Source of the DNA: DATJGR01 sp963780795
Lineage (GTDB): Bacteria > Pseudomonadota > Gammaproteobacteria > Pseudomonadales > Azotimanducaceae
Direction: 5' to 3'
Assembly: GCA_963780795.1 (NCBI GenBank)
Contig: CAWADH010000006.1
Span: 124,001-188,000 of the forward strand
Length of the DNA: 64,000 nucleotides
The translations under genes and the position numbers were made by a program. The notes under the pieces are model-generated. The model ran no database searches, was not told where the DNA came from, and worked only from the letters and a program-made list of their open reading frames with translations. Positions 61,015-64,000 of this stretch are shown here, piece by piece. How positions within the stretch are numbered: position 1 is the first letter of the stretch; the number at the start of each line of letters is the position of its first letter.

Positions 61015-62022
61015 ATGGAAAACCGCGTGGCTTCGAGTCACGACAGAAAGGTGTGGCTGCTGGCGCTGGTTCCGAACGTCCGATTCGGGCGATGGCTCAC
61101 GGCGCTCGTGCTGTTCGCGCTCTTGTACGGCGCATTCCGTGCGTCGCGCGTGTTCGAAGAATCGGACGACGCGGGCCAGGCGGCCGCGTGGTTCTTCTGC
61201 ATCATCCTGGCGTACATCGTCCCGGTGTATCACCTGATCACCGCCCACACGCTGGCTGCTTTCGGCGAACTCGAGCCGGAACTGACGGCATCGCCCGAAC
61301 TCGTCCAGGATTGGCGGCACCGAATCGCGCACAAGCCCCCTCTGTGGACATGGTCAACACTGGGGCTCGGTGTGGCTGCAGGCTTGCTGCACAACGTGCT
61401 GCTCGCAGGATCGCCTACGGTGCTCATGCACCGGTTGACGACGAACCTGCCGGCGTCCGCGCTCGTGTTCGGCGCGTTATTGGTATGGATCGTGATGATG
61501 TTCGTGGTGTCGGCCTTGATCGACAACGCGCGGCTGTTCAATCGCCTTTCGGCGCACACCGCCATCGACCTGATCGACCCGGGCCGGCTCACCGCGTTTG
61601 CCCGTGTGGCGGTTGCATCGACGCTCGCATTGATCGGCGCGCAGGCGGCGTTCCCGGTACTGTGGGTGTCGCCCGACAGCAGCGTCGTTGCGATGGTTCC
61701 CGGGTTGCTCGCCACCGGTACGCCGATGTTCTTCCTGCTGGCAATGCCGATCTGGCCCATTCACCGCGCGATCACCACCGCGAAGGCGAGCGAGTTGCGC
61801 CGGATCAACGAACGGCTTCGGTCGATGTCGCGCATCGGCGAAGACACGGCCGATCTGGCGCCGCTGAACCAGCTGCTGGCCTACCGTCGTGAAATCGCGG
61901 CGGTGAGCGAATGGCCGTTCAACACCGGCGTTGCGACGCGGCTCGCGTTCTATCTGGTGATTCCGCCGCTGACGTGGATTGCGGCAGGGTTGATCGACGT
62001 GATGATCGAACGACTGGTCTGA
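61015..62022 (+). CDS. Polytopic membrane protein of unknown function
   Basis: A 335-residue protein with about six hydrophobic helices (near 25-45, 57-80, 115-135, 145-170, 205-225, 232-255 and a last one at ~310). A charged segment (RRINERLRSMSRIGED) lies between the last two. Not recognised. ATG at 61015 preferred over a TTG two codons upstream. It diverges from the monooxygenase operon and converges on the amidase. The promoter must lie in the same gap as the TetR site, so joint control is possible. Confidence 0.65.
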   Translation: MENRVASSHDRKVWLLALVPNVRFGRWLTALVLFALLYGAFRASRVFEESDDAGQAAAWFFCIILAYIVPVYHLITAHTLAAFGELEPELTASPELVQDWRHRIAHKPPLWTWSTLGLGVAAGLLHNVLLAGSPTVLMHRLTTNLPASALVFGALLVWIVMMFVVSALIDNARLFNRLSAHTAIDLIDPGRLTAFARVAVASTLALIGAQAAFPVLWVSPDSSVVAMVPGLLATGTPMFFLLAMPIWPIHRAITTAKASELRRINERLRSMSRIGEDTADLAPLNQLLAYRREIAAVSEWPFNTGVATRLAFYLVIPPLTWIAAGLIDVMIERLV

Positions 62023-62039
62023 GTGGCCTGGCCGCGTCG

Positions 62040-63464
62040 TCAGACGTTGGGTCGTTTGTCGAACCAGGGTTGCGCGCGTTCGAGTTGCGACGCGAGTTGC
62101 AGCAACAGCAGGTCGTCGCCGAACGCACCGGCGAACTGCACTCCGATTGGCAGCCCTCCCGCATTCCAGTGCAGCGGCAACGAGATGGCCGGTTGACCCG
62201 TCGCGTTCTGCAGATTGGTGAAACCCCAGAACCGCGAGAAGCGGTCGCCAAACGTGTTGACGTCGAGGTTCATCGTATCGAGCCAGCCGATCGATACCGG
62301 CGGCGCGACCAGCGTCGGCGTCAGCATCACATCGTAGCTCTGGTGAAATCGCGCGACGGCGCGGCCGGCCTGATGGATCGTCTGCATCGCCGCCGCATAA
62401 CGCGGCGCGGCGATGCTGCGGCCGTATTCGACCGTCGCGCGCGTATTCGTTTCGATGTCGTCGTCGGTGAGCTTTCTGCCGAGCGCGGCGAGCCTTGCAT
62501 CGACCGAGTTCGCAACGTTCGCCGACACGACGACGCCGGTCGCCAGCCGAAAGGTCAGCCGGTCGAACTGCGGCGATGCTTCCTCCACGCTGTGCCCGAG
62601 CGATTCGCACAATACAGCCGCGCGGCGCGCGGCTTCGATGCAGTCCGGATGGGTCGTAACCCCTGTGAGCGGCGTCGTATCGAATGCTATTCGCAGTCGG
62701 CGCGGGGCTTCGCTGCATTGTGCGAGGAACGAGCCGCTGAACGCCGGCGCGTGATACGGATCGCCGACGGCGGGACCGTGGGTTGCATCGAGGAACGCGG
62801 CGCTGTCGCGAACGGTCCGCGACACCACGTGACCGATCGACATGCCGCCCCATCCTTCACCCACGTCGGGACCGAGCGGAGTACGCGCCCGAGTGGGTTT
62901 GAGGCCGACCAGACCGCAACACGATGCAGGAATGCGGATCGAACCGCCGCCGTCCGTGGCATGTGCTGCCGGAATCACGCCGGCGGCGACCGCCGCACCG
63001 GCGCCGCCGCTCGACCCGCCAGAGGTCTTCTGCAGATCCCACGGGTTGCGGCACACGCCAAGCAGCACCGACTCAGTGGTGACGTTCAGGCCAAACTCCG
63101 GCGTGCTGGTGCGGCCGAACAGCAGCAGACCGGCTGCCTTGTAGCGCGCGACCAGTTCGGAATCGTGGTCCGGCACGAAATCCGCGAACAGCCGGCTGCC
63201 CGACGAACACCGCATACCTCTCTGGTACGTGATGTCCTTGATCAGAAAAGGAACGCCGGCGAGCGCGGTATCGGGTAGCGGCTTTCGCGCTCGCGCGCGC
63301 GCCTCGTCGTACGACTTCGCGACGATCGCATTCAGCTGCGGATTGACTCGCTCCGCCCGGGCAATGGCCTCATCGAGCACCTCGACCGCGGCGAGTTCGC
63401 GCGATCGAATGAGCCGCGCCAGCTCCAGCGCGTCGTATCGGTCGTAGTCCTTGATTCCGCTCAT
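62040..63464 (-). CDS. Amidase (amidase-signature family)
   Basis: A 474-residue amidase with the complete triad: K76 (VPFLIKDI), S151 in KTSGGSSGG and S175 in DGGGSIRIPAS. It is a clear paralogue of the amidase at 11489-12928 (same length, same C-terminal NATGQPAISLPLHW). Substrate unknown. The gene is convergent with the membrane protein gene. Confidence 0.85.
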   Translation of the reverse strand: MSGIKDYDRYDALELARLIRSRELAAVEVLDEAIARAERVNPQLNAIVAKSYDEARARARKPLPDTALAGVPFLIKDITYQRGMRCSSGSRLFADFVPDHDSELVARYKAAGLLLFGRTSTPEFGLNVTTESVLLGVCRNPWDLQKTSGGSSGGAGAAVAAGVIPAAHATDGGGSIRIPASCCGLVGLKPTRARTPLGPDVGEGWGGMSIGHVVSRTVRDSAAFLDATHGPAVGDPYHAPAFSGSFLAQCSEAPRRLRIAFDTTPLTGVTTHPDCIEAARRAAVLCESLGHSVEEASPQFDRLTFRLATGVVVSANVANSVDARLAALGRKLTDDDIETNTRATVEYGRSIAAPRYAAAMQTIHQAGRAVARFHQSYDVMLTPTLVAPPVSIGWLDTMNLDVNTFGDRFSRFWGFTNLQNATGQPAISLPLHWNAGGLPIGVQFAGAFGDDLLLLQLASQLERAQPWFDKRPNV

Positions 63465-63482
63465 CCGAGACCGGTGCGGACG

Positions 63483-63665
63483 CTATTTCTTGGCTTTGGA
63501 ACTCGGGCCCAACACCAGCTGCTTGCGGTTACCCAGTCCGTCCTGGCCGCTGACGCCGGACGGGATCCGCTGGATTTTCTTTCCGGATTTCAGGAACGCG
63601 GCGACATCCTTTTCGATCTGCTTGCGTGCTTCCGGGGAAGACGGGGTCTTCGGCTTGATCGCCAT
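63483..63665 (-). CDS. Small basic protein, possibly SutA-like
   Basis: A 60-residue, Lys-rich protein (MAIKPKTPSSPEARKQIEKD, then AAFLKSGKKIQRIPSGVSGQ). The segment D-V-x-x-F-L-K-S-G-K-K-I-Q-x-I recalls, from memory, the RNA-polymerase-binding part of Pseudomonas SutA (EEFLARGGKVQEI). Otherwise not recognised. It stands alone 18 bp upstream of the amidase gene. Confidence 0.55.
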   Translation of the reverse strand: MAIKPKTPSSPEARKQIEKDVAAFLKSGKKIQRIPSGVSGQDGLGNRKQLVLGPSSKAKK

Positions 63666-63758
63666 TGAGGTTCTCGTCGATGGAATGACGCAACAGTATA
63701 TCGGGGTTCGGGCCCGAAATGCCCGTTTTCAGCGCCCGAACCCCTCTCCGGTCTTCGA

Positions 63759-64000
63759 TTAGTGCGCCATTTCCCAGGTAAACCGCACCCCGACCATCCG
63801 CGGCGGCAGCACGTCGTGTCGGTACGACCTCACGTACACCGGGTCGCCGTTGATATCGGCCGCGGTCTGGACATAGGCGCGCGTTTGCGACGCGCTCGTT
63901 TCCGCGTAGGTGTCGAAGAGGTTCTTGGCGAACAGCGTCACCGACCACTGATCGCGATACTGCATCGCCGACGCATCCTGAATCGCGTAACCGCTCAGGT
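63759..64000 (-). CDS. TonB-dependent receptor, C-terminal fragment (continues beyond window)
   Basis: The last ~80 residues of a TonB receptor barrel: LFAKNLFDTYAETSASQTRA is the usual penultimate-strand motif, and the protein ends RMVGVRFTWEMAH with aromatic residues for outer-membrane insertion. The reading frame is open to the window edge. The start and the plug lie outside. Confidence 0.85.
   Translation of the reverse strand, partial: LSGYAIQDASAMQYRDQWSVTLFAKNLFDTYAETSASQTRAYVQTAADINGDPVYVRSYRHDVLPPRMVGVRFTWEMAH

Noticed and set aside
1..64000. CRISPR arrays, toxin-antitoxin pairs, prophage or IS elements
   Set aside because: No regularly spaced repeats, transposase, integrase or phage structural genes were found on either strand.

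Overview
This is a GC-rich (roughly 60-65% by eye) chromosomal segment from a Gram-negative, aerobic, metabolically versatile proteobacterium. The Gram-negative call rests on two TonB-dependent receptors, several periplasmic c-type cytochromes, Tat-exported redox enzymes and a lipoprotein. DNA polymerase II (PolB), a c4-type dihaem cytochrome, a c5-like cytochrome, a ~170-residue glyoxalase I and a KASIII of the Pseudomonas PA3286 type favour a gammaproteobacterium, perhaps near Steroidobacteraceae/Nevskiales; the family-level guess is weak. There is no phage, IS element, CRISPR array, rRNA or integrase; the only RNA gene seen is tRNA-Arg(CCG).

Layout. (1) 1-8893, all minus: two class III aminotransferases, then a tightly overlapping run aauB-E-D-A-cytochrome c that encodes a periplasmic tryptophan-tryptophylquinone (TTQ) amine dehydrogenase, its maturation proteins and a likely electron acceptor. 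One base further on come the two subunits of a 3-methylcrotonyl-CoA-type carboxylase; the alpha subunit runs off the window. (2) 8975-16107: a periplasmic JAMM-like protein, alanine dehydrogenase with a divergent Lrp-type regulator, an amidase, an SDR, a TPR protein, alanine racemase and cytochrome c4. Pyruvate-dependent transamination (region 1) and alanine dehydrogenase together could recycle alanine to pyruvate. (3) 16546-25926: SDR plus KASIII, a Spy/CpxP-like protein, a ParA-like ATPase, a CoA-transferase/MaoC pair, an ArsR/SRPBCC cassette, an Ogt-AlkA fusion and an acyl-CoA dehydrogenase. (4) 26002-28978: a three-gene Gtr-like glycan modification cassette. (5) 29099-35310: a second SRPBCC/ArsR cassette, two methyltransferases, hydrolase, a truncated GST, MFS transporter and sulfotransferase. 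(6) 35411-45207: tRNA-Arg, a large membrane-anchored coiled-coil protein, a cytochrome/Tat aldonolactone-oxidase pair, a two-subunit molybdenum hydroxylase (IorAB type), and isomerase/esterase/quinone reductase genes. (7) 45292-50817: SnoaL-like protein, glutathione peroxidase, amidohydrolase-cupin pair, glyoxalase I and PolB. (8) 51010-56276: a MarR-EmrA-EmrB efflux operon, divergent from a radical SAM enzyme coupled to an alpha/beta hydrolase. (9) 56291-60901: luciferase-like monooxygenase, TetR regulator, TonB receptor and VOC protein, with matching palindromes that contain the -10 elements of two promoters. (10) 61015-64000: membrane protein, second amidase, a 60-residue protein and the end of another TonB receptor.

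The strongest leads are the fusion of an amine dehydrogenase operon to a leucine-type carboxylase (suggesting branched-chain amine use), the TetR/TonB receptor/luciferase-like regulon with repeated operators, and the Ogt-AlkA fusion. No wholly new defence or mobile system is visible.
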